Shown: positions 48,633-60,000 of the stretch, piece after piece
Numbering within the stretch: position 1 is the stretch's first letter
How the letters are laid out: each line of letters starts with the position of its first letter
From: Nymphaea colorata
Taxonomy: Eukaryota; Streptophyta; Magnoliopsida; Nymphaeales; Nymphaeaceae
DNA length: 60,000 nucleotides
Assembly: GCF_008831285.2 (NCBI RefSeq)
Contig: NC_045151.1
Span: 1,919,544-1,979,543 of the forward strand
Direction: 5' to 3'
The notes under the pieces: generated by a model
What the model was told of the DNA's origin: nothing
The model's database searches: none
What the model saw: the letters and a program-made list of their open reading frames with translations, nothing else
Position numbers and translations under genes: made by a program

Positions 48633-49336
48633 TGTCACGGGCCGACTTTTTCAAGTCCGTGCGGCGCCGAAGGCATTCCCCAAAGCCTTCGGCCAGCCTG
48701 ACTCTCTCTTGAGTTAGCGGAAGCGTTCATCAATCTTTCGGGACTGTGGACTAGACGAGAAGTGCAAAACACTCGGCACACGATCACCCAGGTTTATCCC
48801 ATTGTAGACCATCGGCAAGCCGTGGCCATGAGGCCCTGTCAGAACTTCGCCATTCCTCCAAGTACCTATCTACTTCCATACGAAATCTGGGTGGGGGTAG
48901 ACTTCTCTTGGGTGGAAGTCTCCAGCTGAAGCCAGTTGACGATTATATGTCATTAAGTAAGGCAGCCGACCATCACCCTACTTGACGATGAACATTCACT
49001 TGCTCACCCCCGCGTGACTCTACGCGGTTGTGGAACGCAGCATATGCGTCCATTGGAAAAATTGCCCCTAACCCACGCGCACCCCCTTGTGCATCCAAAA
49101 ACTACGCGTGAGGAACCCATTTGATTCCCCAACGACGGACTTGCACTTCCAAAGGGACTATTTACCATGATGCATTTATACGATTCGTCTCTACACCACC
49201 GCGCTGCACATTCCACGTGCATTGCTTTCTACTTAACTTAGCGTTCGATTGGATCCCACATGCTTCCCGAACTATGCCTAAGCTGGCCAAGCAGCATATC
49301 CTTCTATTGGCTTGGCCGACCCATCGGCCGGCAACA
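48633..49336 (-). repeat. LTR (3' LTR in element orientation)
   Basis: 704 bp, highly similar to 49946-50656, with scattered substitutions and a few small indels. Contains the palindromic block GCCGAAGGC...GCCTTCGGC near one end. Confidence 0.9.
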
Positions 49337-49945
49337 CTCTCCCACCGCCAAAATCGTCACTGTCCTCAGTGACTTTGCCCCGAGCGAGAGAAGTTCAACA
49401 ATCATTCCCTTCTTTTCTTTTCAACTGAGCCTTCATTTGTTCGTCTGGTTGACGCACCTATCACGTCGCAACTACCTGCCTTATCGGGTGTTTTGCCTCT
49501 AGTCCAACCTTAGCATCTTCCTACTTTTCTGTCACTGTTTGCACTTTTTTCTTAGTAAAGTCCGGAGCATCTCCGACGACTACTAAGTCTCAAATCTTCA
49601 AGCTGTGTTGCCAACCCGTGCACATGCTCATTTTTCGAGTCATGTCGACACTCAGGGCACTTGCCCTCCTAGACAATCATTTTCCACGTCGGGTCTCACC
49701 CTATCTATCTCAGCGAGCGGCTCTCTTGGCCCTTCTGCTCCTGACGCCCAGATACCATATTCGAAACGTGTGATCTCTATATGGCCAACACCAACGCGGT
49801 CACCTGAACCAGTGTTCGACGAACATGCCCAAACCCTTAGGGCACCCATACAAGCCAATATTTCTGAGAACCACTTGTTTGTTATCATCGCAGCGTTCTC
49901 ATTTTCCCAAGTTCTTTCCAAGAAATCGTCTGCTCTGATATCACT

Positions 49946-50656
49946 TGTCACGAGCCGATTTTTTCAAGCCCGCGCGACGCCGAAGGCGTTCCCCAAAGCC
50001 TTCGGCCAGCCTGACTCTCTCTTGAGTTAGCGGAAGCGTTCATCAATGTTTTGGGACTGTGGACTAAACGAGGAGTGAAAAGCACTCGGCACACTATCAC
50101 CCAGGTTTATCCCATTGTAGACCATCGGCAAGCCGTGGCCATGAGGCCTTGTCAGAACTTCGTCACTCCTCCAAGTGCCTATCTACTTCCATATGAAATC
50201 TGGGTGGGGGTAGACTTCCCTTGTGAGGAAGTCCCCAGCCGAAGCCAGTTGAGGACTATATGTCATTAATTAAGGCGGCCGACCATCATCCTACTCGACG
50301 ATAAATATTTACTTGCTCACCTCCGCGTGACTCTACGCGGTTGTTGAACACAGCGTATGCGTCCACTGGGAGAATTGCCCATAACCCACGCGCACCCCCT
50401 TGTGCATCCAAACACTATGCGTAGGGAACCCATTTGATTCCCCAACGACGGACTTGCACTTTCAAAGGGACTGTTTACCATGATGCATTTATATGCTTCG
50501 TCTCTGCACCACCGCGCTGCACATTCCACGTGCATTGCTTTCTGCTTGACTTAGCATTCGATTGGATCCCACATGCTTCCTGAGCTATGCCTAAACTAGC
50601 CAAGCAGCATATCCTTCTATTGGCTTGGCCGGGTCAGACATAGTCGACCGACAACA
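49946..50656 (-). repeat. LTR (5' LTR in element orientation)
   Basis: 711 bp partner of 48633-49336. The primer-binding site lies immediately inside it (49932-49943). Differences from the other LTR are moderate, so the insertion is not very recent. Confidence 0.9.
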
Positions 50657-51138
50657 ATTTGAATCATACTTTTAAATTCTCTCCCGAATCTACTTGTAAT
50701 CATCCCAAATTTTTTTAAAAAGAATGCCCTCTTTTATTAAAAACACAAAACCCAATTTTTGGATCTAAATTGGTCCAAAGCCACAATCCAAATCTAAATT
50801 ACATCCAAAAACCCAAGTTCAAATCCAAATCAAGCATTTGAGAACCATTTGCCCTTCCTTTTAACAAAAAGAACTTAATTTTAGAGGGTAATTTTGGTAA
50901 ACAAGACCCATTTGCCCCTCCTTTTTATAAAAAACTTTCTTTTAGAGGGTAATTTTGGTCTTTTTGGTAAATAAGACTCATTTGCCCCTCTTTTTTGACA
51001 AAGAACCTCCTTTTAGAGGGTAATTTTAGTTTATGACTCATTTGTCATTTCTTTTGACAAAAAACCTCCTTTTAAAGGGTGATTTTAGTTTTTTTAGGCC
51101 AAAAAAATTCAAATTTAGGGTTTTGGCTTCAAAATTCT

Positions 51139-51147
51139 CTATAAATA
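51139..51147 (+). promoter_or_regulatory. TATA box of the solo LTR promoter
   Basis: CTATAAATA followed by a CT-rich stretch (51230-51275) resembles an LTR promoter and transcript start region, about 445 bp from the LTR's left end. Motif-based only. Confidence 0.5.
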
Positions 51148-52197
51148 CCCCTCACTTCCCTCCTCTTGGGCAAGAGTTGGCCTTGGGAGAAACCCTAGAG
51201 GATTCTCACTTGAAGACTTAAGGTTTCTCTTGAGCTCTTTCTCTCTCCCTCTTCCTCTTCCCACTCCTCTCCAACTTGAAGCAAGCCACAACCCTATTGG
51301 AGGCATCATCTTGGAGCTTCACTCAATGGGATCTTCAATATAGGGTGTTCATTTTTCCAAAAGCTATTCTCACTAGAGGTATGTAATCAATATCTCATCT
51401 CTTTCTTTCTTCATTTTTCTCTCTTCTTTATCTCTCCATGGCCAAAGGAGATATCACTCAATCTCTTCTTAGAGACAAGAGGTTATGCTCAAGTGCACCG
51501 GGAGTATGGAAAGATGAGATGATTCTTTATTTCATAGTTATATTATGCCCTCCTTCCTAGTTGAATCTTTCTCTTCCTATCATCCTCTCTTTCTCTCTCG
51601 CTTTCTTTCCTTCCTTGAATATTGTCCATGTATCACTCATGCATAGTTGTTTGGTTTTCCCTCTATATGTGAATGTATGGTGAGAATGAGAGTGTGGTTT
51701 GGGGATTCTTTATTTTCATATTGATTTTTGAGGTTGGGACTTGTCCAACCCGGAGAAAACCCTCACAAATATGTACATGTTAATATGCATTTGCATGACA
51801 TTTCGCGTTAGTGTTCTTTTAATCATCCCATTAAGAACCGTAATGAGTATCTTATTGTATGATTTGTTTCCTTTCATACCCAACGGTGGAAGAAATATAT
51901 CCCTTGTGGCAAACTAAATCATAACATTCTATGTTTTTATATAAATCATATTTTTCAAAATATTTTCAAAAGAAATCTCTCTAATGCGGTCTTGGAAACT
52001 TAACTTAGGCTCTTGTATGAGTCCAAGCTCCCTTCCAACCTATATCAAAATTTGAAGTCGGCTATTTTCAAATCATTCCTTGATTTTCATATTCATAAAA
52101 ATGTATGCGTATATACATGTTATATACATATGCATGCGCATGAATATCTTTATTTGTTATTTCTCTTTCTATGATTTAACATACTTTTATAAACTCT

Positions 52198-52340
<143 letters not shown>

Positions 52341-53833
52341 TCCATTTTAAAATCTCTCTTTCTCTTTCTAAAATGATCTTCTCTTCTCTACTTGATATAA
52401 CATCATTTTCATAAGCTTTCATATATGTATACAAATACATATCTTTCTTTTTTAAAACATGTGATTTTATAATTTTCAAGATCTTTTCTTTCTCTATATC
52501 CCTCTTTGGATGTAGTCATTCATCTTTTTCATTCTTCCAATATCTTACCATTTAAGATTTTAATTTTTCATTTACCGACTTCATTAAGACCACAACTCAA
52601 GTAATGACCAAATATTGGATTCATGCTTATTGGTCTACAATCTCAATCCATTTTCAAAAACTTTTCTTTCTTATATATGATAACTATGAAAATAAAAATA
52701 TTAGATGTATGTTATGGTAGGAATGCCTTAGATGAATGTTGTGGTAGGAATGAGTCATTTTTCTTCCATTCATCTTAGGATTGATGCATTCACTTCCACT
52801 CAATATCACAAATGAGCACAAACACATCTCTAAAAGAATTTAAGCAAGATGAGATGGAGCTCTAACTAGGTGGTAACCGAATTAGTGCAAAATCTCAAAC
52901 CTACTTAAAGTCTTAAGAGAACACTAAAATGACTTCAAAGTGATTCCCCAAGCTTTTCAAATGATATTTAAAAGATTTCTCAACTCTAGTTTTCATCAAA
53001 TGTTTCACATTCTCAAGCAATTGTTCAATAACCTTTTCAAAAGTTTGAAACATCAAACTTCCAATATTCTTTTACACCGCATATAGAATCAAAAAGATGT
53101 TTAAGCCAAAATAAAATGCATCAATGATAAACATAGCCCTTGGATTGATTACACCCGGTAAAGGCGCCGGGAATGGTTGATTCTCGTACCGACGGGCGAG
53201 TCTTTTTTGTTTCCTCTTTCAAAACAAAACCTCATTTTTCTGGAGCACTCCAAAACTAATTAAAATTTTGGGATGCAAACACTACTCTTAAAGTCATGCA
53301 TTATGATATGTTAACAATCGATTTTCAAAAATGTTTGGATAGAATATTTAAAACAAAAAGAACCAGAATCCACATCGATACTTACTACAAAAAAGATTGC
53401 AGTTGTACATCTGTCGGCTGACTATGTACAAGTCATAATTCATGGTTTTATATATGTATATTTATGTAAAATGATTTCAACAATTGGTGTTTGCTCGCTT
53501 AGATGTCATAAATCTCTTAAATTTTCTCTATAAATCCCATACATATGTAATTAGACTTCTGAGCACTATCTTCCAAGATCCAACTAAAATATCCAAAAGC
53601 ATTTATTATATGTTGAAATATGTAACATGTACCTCCATGCAAAAGATTCATCATTAATGCATATGAGAAACATATAGCCCACAACTAAGTCATCAAAAAA
53701 AAAAAACCAAAGGGAGAAACTCCCTGTGCATGCAGTAGTTTGGATGCTAGCACCCTAAACTCATGAACATGCACTTATCTTTTATCACCAAATATAAGAG
53801 CATCGATGAAATGCTTGCTCAATTATATATAGG

Positions 53834-54312
53834 TAGGACTGCACACGAGCTAAGTCGATCCCGAGCTTGGCCAGCTCGAACTCACTCAACTCAAAAAACT
53901 TGAGCTTGAGCTCGGCTCGAACTCGAGTCAAGCTCCTTATAGCAAGCTCGAGATCAACTCGACTACACAAAATTGAGTTCGAACTTGATTCTTTTAACCT
54001 ATTTAATTAGTTTAGACGTTAACTTGTGTAAGCATTAACTCGTTTAACTGTGTAAGCGCTAACTCATGTAACTCGTTTAACTCGTGTACTTGTGAAAATT
54101 TGTTTTTACCCTAAAAGTTAAAACTGGTGATTTGCTGAACCGGTTTTGGCAATATTATATATAGTACCAGTTTGCAAGTCGAGTCGAGTATAAACAAGTT
54201 GAGTTTTTGAAACTCGAACTCGACTCATTTATAAACGAATCGAGCACGAGCAGAGTTTTTTTGAGCGAGTTCGAGTCGAGCCCGAGTTAGCTTTGGTCGT
54301 TGTGCAGCCCTA
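53834..54312. mobile_element. hAT-type MITE, GAGCTCGA family, in unit B
   Basis: A 479-bp element flanked by exact TATATAGG (53826-53833 and 54313-54320). The termini are TAGGACTGCACACGAGC and, complement of the right end, TAGGGCTGCACAACG. Subterminal GAGCTCGA/CGAGTTCGA repeats resemble those of the outer hAT at 33093-44284, and both carry an 'aaccggtttt/accggtttgcaa' block inside. Unit A has TATATAGA uninterrupted at 44427-44434. Confidence 0.9.
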
Positions 54313-54347
54313 TATATAGGTGAATAATCAAGAAGGAGAGATGCCGT

Positions 54348-54394
54348 CTAGTGGCAGTTTAAGCCCTCAGGGATTTTGCAGCCACAGGCATTGC
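54348..54394 (-). pseudogene. Truncated 8CM gene fragment, unit B (further deleted)
   Basis: The minus strand reads ACGCKIPEGLNCH then a TAG stop, the extreme C-terminus of an 8CM protein with its last two cysteines. Compared with the unit A relic it has lost about 65 bp between 'caggcatt' and 'gcgctgaac'; short TTGC matches at the break suggest a microhomology deletion. Confidence 0.75.
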
Positions 54395-56079
54395 GCTGAA
54401 CTACTCAGGAGTTGTTTGCACAAGAGTATGCACACACAAATATATACTGAAAGGGGAAAACAGAAGGGGTTAGATATTTTTCAAATTTTTTTTGCAAAGA
54501 AATGTACCTTGTGGACGCTAAATTGTTTGATAACTCTTTTTGTCCATTTAAAAAGCTTTCCTTTTAGACAGAGGTATTTTGGTCATTACACACCCCTTTC
54601 GGATCAATCATGAGGGTCATGCATCTTATAACATTTCCCAATATTTAGTGAGCTTGGCATTTTATATGCATGTGGTGTATGACCCAATATAGCTAGTCAT
54701 TTTAATTTTTAGAGTAATTTTTGTTAAGAAAGAGGGAACACATTGGAAACCAATCAAAACATTAAGCATTTGATGACACTTAATCCAAAAGAATGCGGCT
54801 GATTGGCAAAGAAAATGGTCCGTTAGGCTGATAGGTATGCCTTTACGAACCCCAAAATTTCAAATCCAAATTCAACGGAAATCTTTTATAAGCATTTTTT
54901 TTGTAGGGGAATTAATAAGGTTAGTGATCATCATGTGTTCTTCTTTAGCTGAAATTTTCTATATTTCAGAATTTATAGAAACACAATGAATTTTTCACAA
55001 ACCAAAAAAAAAATACTTACAAAATTTAACTTACAGCATCTCCCATATGTCAAAAAATGAATCGATCTATTACAAAAATCAAATTCACTCCAGAGTTAAT
55101 TTACAAAACTGGTAGAATAGAGGTCAAAAACATAGCAATGTATATTTTAACCACTAACTATCCACAATTTGGTTGAGATCTTTGTTTCCGAGAAAGCTGG
55201 AGATGTTGTGCTTCCAGCTCGCAAATGGAACTATGAATTCTTAACCAAATCCTTCAATTCTAGAAAGGGATTCAAATCTTTTGCTTGAAAGATATAAGGA
55301 AATTATATATATCATGGCTTTGTAAACTTTGCATCTTGAAATTTATGAACCTCAAGCAAACGCCTCCTCCCATCTTTTTCTTTGGAAGGTTCCTGTTTAA
55401 AAAAACCGTCCTTTTTATTTATATGTTAGATATTTATTGGAATGTGTGCAACTGTTCTTCCTTTATCTGTTAATTGACATTAAAAAATAGGTGTCTGACA
55501 TTATTAAAAAAAATATGACATTTTCGGAGACATATTAAGTACCCTTCAAGCAGTAGGTTAAAGTATGCTTGGTTTCTTTTCTTATAAATAACTTAAAAGA
55601 ATTAAACGAAACATTTATAGTTCATCTTTCAAAGAAATTCATCGGTCAGGCTTCAAAAGCAGGAACTCCAGCCGATCAACATCTCCACTCAAACACGTGA
55701 GTTTGAGACGATACCAATCTCTTAAATATTCTTCATAAAGCGCGTAGATATGTTTACTGAACTTCCCATTGTATCTTCCAAAATCCAATTAGAATAACCA
55801 AATTCACCTGAGCTAGAATAGCCAAAAGCCAATTACTATATTATGGAATACATAACAAGTGCGTGCCACCATGCAATAGATGAATACTAATGCATATATG
55901 GGAATCATATTGCCCACAATCAAGTCATGAGCAAAAGAAACCAAAGAAAAAACACCCGTGCATGAACATGCACTTATTTAAGTTGGACCACCACAAAAGC
56001 TAGCATCGCTGAGACCGACGCTAGCTGAAGCATAATATAGGTAACGATGGAGGTCATGAAGAAGGAGATCAGGTGCCGT
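54395..56079. other. Spacer of unit B
   Basis: Aligned with 44580-46780 of unit A without the MITEs found there. AT-rich, with no gene recognised. Confidence 0.55.
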
Positions 56080-56477
56080 CTACTGGCAGCTGCAGCCCTC
56101 GGGGATTGGGCGATTGCAGGCCTTGGCAAGCAAGTTCAGCTTGACGTCAAGGCCGACGTTGGTGCCCAAGACGTCTGCCTTGGCTGCGTTGCAGAGGCAA
56201 GCAGCAGCATCGAGATCGGCCAAGCCCTTGATCAGAGGGCAGCATTGAGGCCCACTCGAACGGTAGCTGGCCCCCAGATGCAGCATTCCATCCAGCAAGT
56301 CGACGCAGGCGCCAAGCTTCCGGGGATCAACTGGACATTGTCCAGAAGAATCTATGATCTGGTGGGTCTTGACCGGGGCCTTTGGTGCCTTTTTTGTATC
56401 ACAGGAAGAGCAGGCAGCGGCAGACTGGATGACAGCGCCACCAAGAGGCAAGGGATATTGAACACCTTTGACGCCAT
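56080..56477 (-). pseudogene. 8CM (HyPRP) gene copy in unit B, frameshifted
   Basis: The minus-strand ATG (56475-56477) starts the same signal peptide (ASKVFNIPCLLVAL). Four bases present in unit A (TTCC, in the codons for FL) are missing near 56430-56435, which shifts the frame inside the signal peptide. After the shift the rest of the domain is open to the stop: SSCDTKKAPKAPVKT, GQCP, GAC, QCCPL, CLC, LLAKAC and CSCQ, with all eight cysteines kept. A 27-bp in-frame deletion also removes nine residues between Gly and Met-Leu-His in the loop before the CC pair. It therefore cannot make a secreted protein from this ATG. Overall conservation of the domain suggests the frameshift is recent. Confidence 0.85.
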
Positions 56478-56625
56478 GTCCAGATCTCCTGGTCCGCCCT
56501 CTTGAACGATCGAGCAGTAGAAAGTGAAGAGAAAGATGATCAAGAGGTGAAGAGAGAGCAGCCTCGGATACTAATTTGCTCTCGCTCTTGTGGCTTGGTG
56601 AGTCTGGATGCTTGCTTCATCGGCG

Positions 56626-56633
56626 TTTATATA
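56626..56633 (-). promoter_or_regulatory. Canonical TATA box of the unit B 8CM copy
   Basis: TATATAAA on the minus strand, about 150 bp before the ATG, in sequence otherwise shared with unit A. It is the intact version of the altered site at 47360-47367. Confidence 0.65.
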
Positions 56634-56669
56634 GACACGGAAGTGAAGAGGTTTGGTTTGGTGCAACTT

Positions 56670-58057
56670 AAATGTATTGAATAACTGTGTCGCCATGTGA
56701 TATCAACGTTTTCTCGACCATCACTGACATCTTTAGTGGAGAAACAGGCATGCCCTTTTGGAAGTATGTATGTTCATCGCCCAGTCATATTAATGCACTT
56801 TTTATATCAAACTGCCATATATATACACATATATTTTTATTTATTTGTGGTATTGAGAAAAATTGTAATCCGATCTCTCCAAATGTAAAAGCTCAACATT
56901 CTCAACATGTTTATTGTTGATCTTTATTCTGAGTACTTTTATGTGCTTATAAGTTTGGTCTCTACCACCCAGGAAGCATCATTATTTAGAGGCTACTCAT
57001 GAATTTGACAGTAATATATTTGTTATAAAATTGGAAGTGCTAAACCCTTCGGGGTTCTTCTTTTGCAGGAGACTGTGTGGAAAAGTTAACAAAAAGGCTT
57101 TGCTTAATAAGCTTCATAAGTGACCTTCAAGAGAAGATTGAAAGGAGTCCTTATTCAGACAAAATTCACTCTTCCTTTGCTTTGATGAACTAATGGCATT
57201 CAATTATGAGCTAATTCAGACAAAAGTATGAATTACGTTATTTTCGTTTGGTATGGGAAGCACTCTTCACGATTTTCTCTGACCTTCATAGGTGACTTTT
57301 AGTGTCAATAATTCAATAAAACTTCATCCGTCAAACCATGACGAGTTCCCTTATTTCAGTCTGATGAGCGTTTGGCATCCTTCTAATTGTCAGGAGAACA
57401 AAGAAGGTGGCAGCCTGGTTCTTTGGCCACTTGCAAATTATTTGTTAGTAATGGAGTAGGTTCATAATTTGAGATGTTCTTCCAGCACTTTCTAGAAGAG
57501 TGAATTTTATACTCCTTAATTACCTTCCTAATTATGTACACATCTGTGTGCTAGCCATCTCTAACAAAGTACTGGGTGTTTGAGAGAATTTAGCAACACA
57601 AACCCAAGAGGAAAGAAGTCAAGTTTTTCAGGTAAAAGATTGTCTATTGCCCTTTGAGAAGGAGGGCCTAAATGGCCTTTAATGCGTACAAAGATAGATG
57701 TGCACTTCAGTTTCTTAGACGCAAAGGCCATCTCCATTTGTTCTCTTTCTGGGATCCTCTACAGAAATTGTGATGGGATCAAGCTGGAGTATAGGGTGAA
57801 AATGAAGGTGGAAAAATTGAGTTGGGGAGTAGTTTTGTCCTTGACATCTTTTTTTGAACAGTAGAATTATCTACCGTTTTTCCACTGTGGCCTTTTTATG
57901 CGCAAATGATCAATAAAGAATTTCATTAGGATTTTCCTGGTAAAATAAGTACGGAACTTAAGATTTCAATCTGAATTCAGATTAAAATATAAATGAAGAG
58001 AAGTCTGTACTATATCTTAATCCAATTCTTAAATTCACATTCATTAATCGAAATAAA
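56670..58057. other. 5' flank of the 8CM pseudogene, unit B
   Basis: Aligned with 47412-48628 of unit A. Contains about 165 bp (57688-57860) not present there; no terminal repeats or target duplication show whether it is an insertion here or a deletion in A. No gene is seen. Confidence 0.55.
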
Positions 58058-58190
58058 ATTTGAATCCTACTTTTAATTTCACTCCTGAATCTACTTTTAA
58101 AGTCATGCATTATGATATGTAAACAACCGATTTTCAAAAATGTTTGGATAGAATATTTAAAACAAAATTAACCAGAATCCACATCGGTAC

Positions 58191-59396
58191 TTATTAAAAA
58201 TTGAATCCATATTTGAATCCCATCAACCGTCATTTCTAAAATCTAAATCTGATCCAATTCTTAACTGCTTATCAATTTTCTTTTCCATATCTGAATTTTT
58301 GAAGAAGCTCAGTCAGATGTCCAACAAAGTGGGATGCTCATGATCCTGTACTGAGTTGTCATGCAGAGCAGGAACTAAGTTTGGCAGTGTTGGAGAAGCT
58401 CAAATTAGATAGTATATATAGCATGAGATCAATTTTGCATAATTACTGGAATTAATTCTATCTTTGAGTATTCGATGATCGGATTTGATCTTCAGTAATC
58501 ATGTGAGTGGTCCTTAAGAAGTGGAGTTATTTAAGTTTATCCTGTTATATCTCTTCCATGTGTTTTCTTCTTCTTTTCATTATGCGATTGAACTAATATT
58601 TTTCTTAAAAAGAGCCTGCAGATGTCTCTTTAGCTGCTAGCTTGTCGTCACATTATGATAAGTAGACGTGTCATTCTGCATGTCTATGCTTTTATTTTCA
58701 TGCAAAATTTGCAGCCTGTTGACGATTTTCTTGAGGGGAATATGAGAAGCAAATTATTATTTTTTGCTGGGTAGTGACAAAATATCTTAATTTTCAGCTC
58801 TTGCCTTCTATTTATGCTCAAATGCACTTCCCCAATACACACTGATCAATCAAACAGACATTCAGCAATTAAAAGAAAGCTTGGTTGTTTGGGATCCTTC
58901 CTCTCTTCAAACAGAACAAACAGAGATAGAATCAGATCGATTTCCGAAATACCCTTCTGGATATTCCTTAATGTCCTGGCTATTCACTAAACTTAGATGA
59001 ACAATCATCCATTTTCGAAAAAATCGAAGAATCACTTGGGAATCCTACAAGATCAATTCATTATTTTTTCTCTGACAGATGGTCAGAACTTCATCTGGTT
59101 TCAAATGCCACTGAGAGGTCCACTAAAGATAATAAATTGTTGAAGAAACAATAAGATCTTATGTACTGAATCGCTTCCATGCTTTTTAGTTCTTTTCAAG
59201 AGTAATATGGATGAAAGAATCTCTACCTACCTATATTGAGGGCAACTTGTAGTGTGTTATGGGACAGATGAGTTGCAAGTATGCACCAAAAGGGGGCTGG
59301 GGGTATTTCTGAAATTTTTTCATGAAGTAATGGATATTTTAGACTTTTTAACTTTTTTTATAATCTTTTCTACACAAGAGAAAAATATATGTAGTT
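58191..59396. other. Intergenic, nothing recognised
   Basis: AT-rich DNA between the end of unit B and repeat X copy 2. No reading frame, RNA gene or repeat is recognised. Confidence 0.5.
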
Positions 59397-60000
59397 ACTG
59401 TTGTTTGTGAAACAAAGTGTCGTACTTGTTAGGGTTTTTGGCACATGCAATTTCATCTTCTTCTATCATCAGTTAAGGAGTAGCGTTGGTGAAAATTTCT
59501 AGCATGGGCAATCACGTCTTGTTTTGTCATTGGCAAAAAGAGAGCAATAACTGTGAGGGTGTCCAAGGATTTCAGCATGGGCAACTGCTAGACCTGGGCA
59601 TCGTTTCAGCCCGGTCCTGCTCGATAAGAGTCGGGCCCGGGTCGGCCCGATGCCTGAAACTTGAGCCCGAGTTCGGTCTGATTAAAATAAAAAAATTAAA
59701 TATAAAATAAGTTTTTTTAATATAAAATATATTTTTAATAATAAAATATATATTATTATTAAATAAAAGTAATATAAAAATATAATCAGGCAAAATCGGG
59801 CCCCATCAGGCCAACTTGGGCCGGCCCAATACATTATTGAGCCTGATTGAGCCGGGTACTAGGTACCCATCGGGTACCTGGGCCTGATGCCCATGCTTAG
59901 CAATTGCCTTTTCTATAGTCGACCAAACAAAGAGCAATATTCATGAGGGTGTCTAGCAGGGGCAGCTGCTTCTTCTTCTAACTTCAGCTAAATGAAGAGT
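59397..60000 (+). repeat. Dispersed repeat X, copy 2 (continues past the window)
   Basis: Collinear with 31003-31300 apart from the MITE at 59589-59899. The match runs to the last base of the window, so the full extent is unknown. Confidence 0.75.
59589..59899. mobile_element. hAT-type MITE, GGCCCG family, with empty site in the window
   Basis: A 311-bp element. The termini are TAGACCTGGGCATCG and, complement of the right end, TAAGCATGGGCATCAGGCC. The target duplication is GCAACTGC (59581-59588) and GCAATTGC (59900-59907), one mismatch. The uninterrupted GCAACTGC occurs in repeat X copy 1 (about 31168-31175). The core is AT-rich and non-coding. Confidence 0.9.

Larger units (their letters stand above)
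48633..50656 (-). mobile_element. Non-autonomous LTR retrotransposon (2.0 kb, LTRs about 0.7 kb)
   Basis: Two direct LTRs (48633-49336 and 49946-50656) run from TGTCACG to GACAACA/GGCAACA on the plus strand. The 5-bp target duplication is ATTTG (48628-48632 and 50657-50661); the empty site ATTTG is at 58058-58062 in unit B. Next to the right LTR the minus strand reads TGATATCAGAGC, close to the initiator-Met tRNA primer site TGGTATCAGAGC, so the element runs right to left. A purine tract (GGCGGTGGGAGAG) adjoins the left LTR. The 609-bp interior encodes no gag or pol; a 99-codon frame starting in the primer region has no recognised domain. It must have moved with proteins from another element. 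Confidence 0.92.
53389..58190 (+). repeat. Tandem segmental duplication, unit B
   Basis: Second copy of the 8CM gene cassette. It holds one transposon insertion (53834-54312) and an unexplained extra 165 bp near 57688-57860. It otherwise retains the empty sites of four insertions present in unit A: CAACTAAG 53682, CACACACA 54431, ATTTG 58058 and CTACT 58091. The match to A ends soon after 'ccagaatccacatcggtac' (about 58190). Confidence 0.8.

Noticed and set aside
49605-50030. Open frames inside the non-autonomous LTR element
   Set aside because: They cross the primer site and LTR boundary and show no gag, protease, integrase or reverse transcriptase motif.

Overview
The window is nuclear DNA of a flowering plant: AT-rich, intron-containing, and dominated by transposable elements. 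Two ordinary housekeeping genes, one small cell-wall/secreted protein gene and its decayed duplicate are the only protein genes I can support. I see no bacterial, organellar or viral gene system, and nothing that fixes the species. Most ORFs over 60 codons here are chance or transposon debris.

Layout. 1-8.5 kb: the end of one LTR retrotransposon sits against an old 2-kb LTR fragment, followed by intergenic DNA with a SINE and a series of short non-autonomous DNA transposons (MITEs). 8.9-24.5 kb (+): an MBD10/11-type methyl-CpG-binding-domain gene whose MBD domain is split by a 14.6-kb intron. 25.0-28.2 kb (-): a four-exon gene for the thylakoid lumenal 16.5 kDa protein (MPH2), convergent with the MBD gene. 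28.6-29.9 kb: a decayed LINE. 32.8-58.2 kb: two tandem copies (A and B) of an ancestral segment of about 4.5 kb. Each copy carries a hybrid proline-rich/lipid-transfer-like (8CM) gene plus a truncated fragment of a second one. Copy A has been inflated to about 20 kb by transposons; copy B is nearly insertion-free.

The most informative feature is this tandem duplication. It acts as an internal empty-site control. Five insertions (an 11-kb hAT element with another hAT nested inside it, a 249-bp MITE, a 2-kb non-autonomous LTR retrotransposon, a 2.6-kb solo LTR, and in copy B a 479-bp MITE) are present in one copy with target-site duplications and absent at the aligned point of the other. Two MITE families can be tied provisionally to the two decayed autonomous hAT elements through shared subterminal repeats: GGCCCG-rich for the inner element and GAGCTCGA-rich for the outer one. 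The two 8CM gene copies show opposite decay: A keeps the reading frame but has a changed TATA box, while B keeps a canonical TATA box but has a frameshift in the signal peptide.

Exon structures were read by hand from splice signals and reading-frame continuity. No alignment or database search was run.
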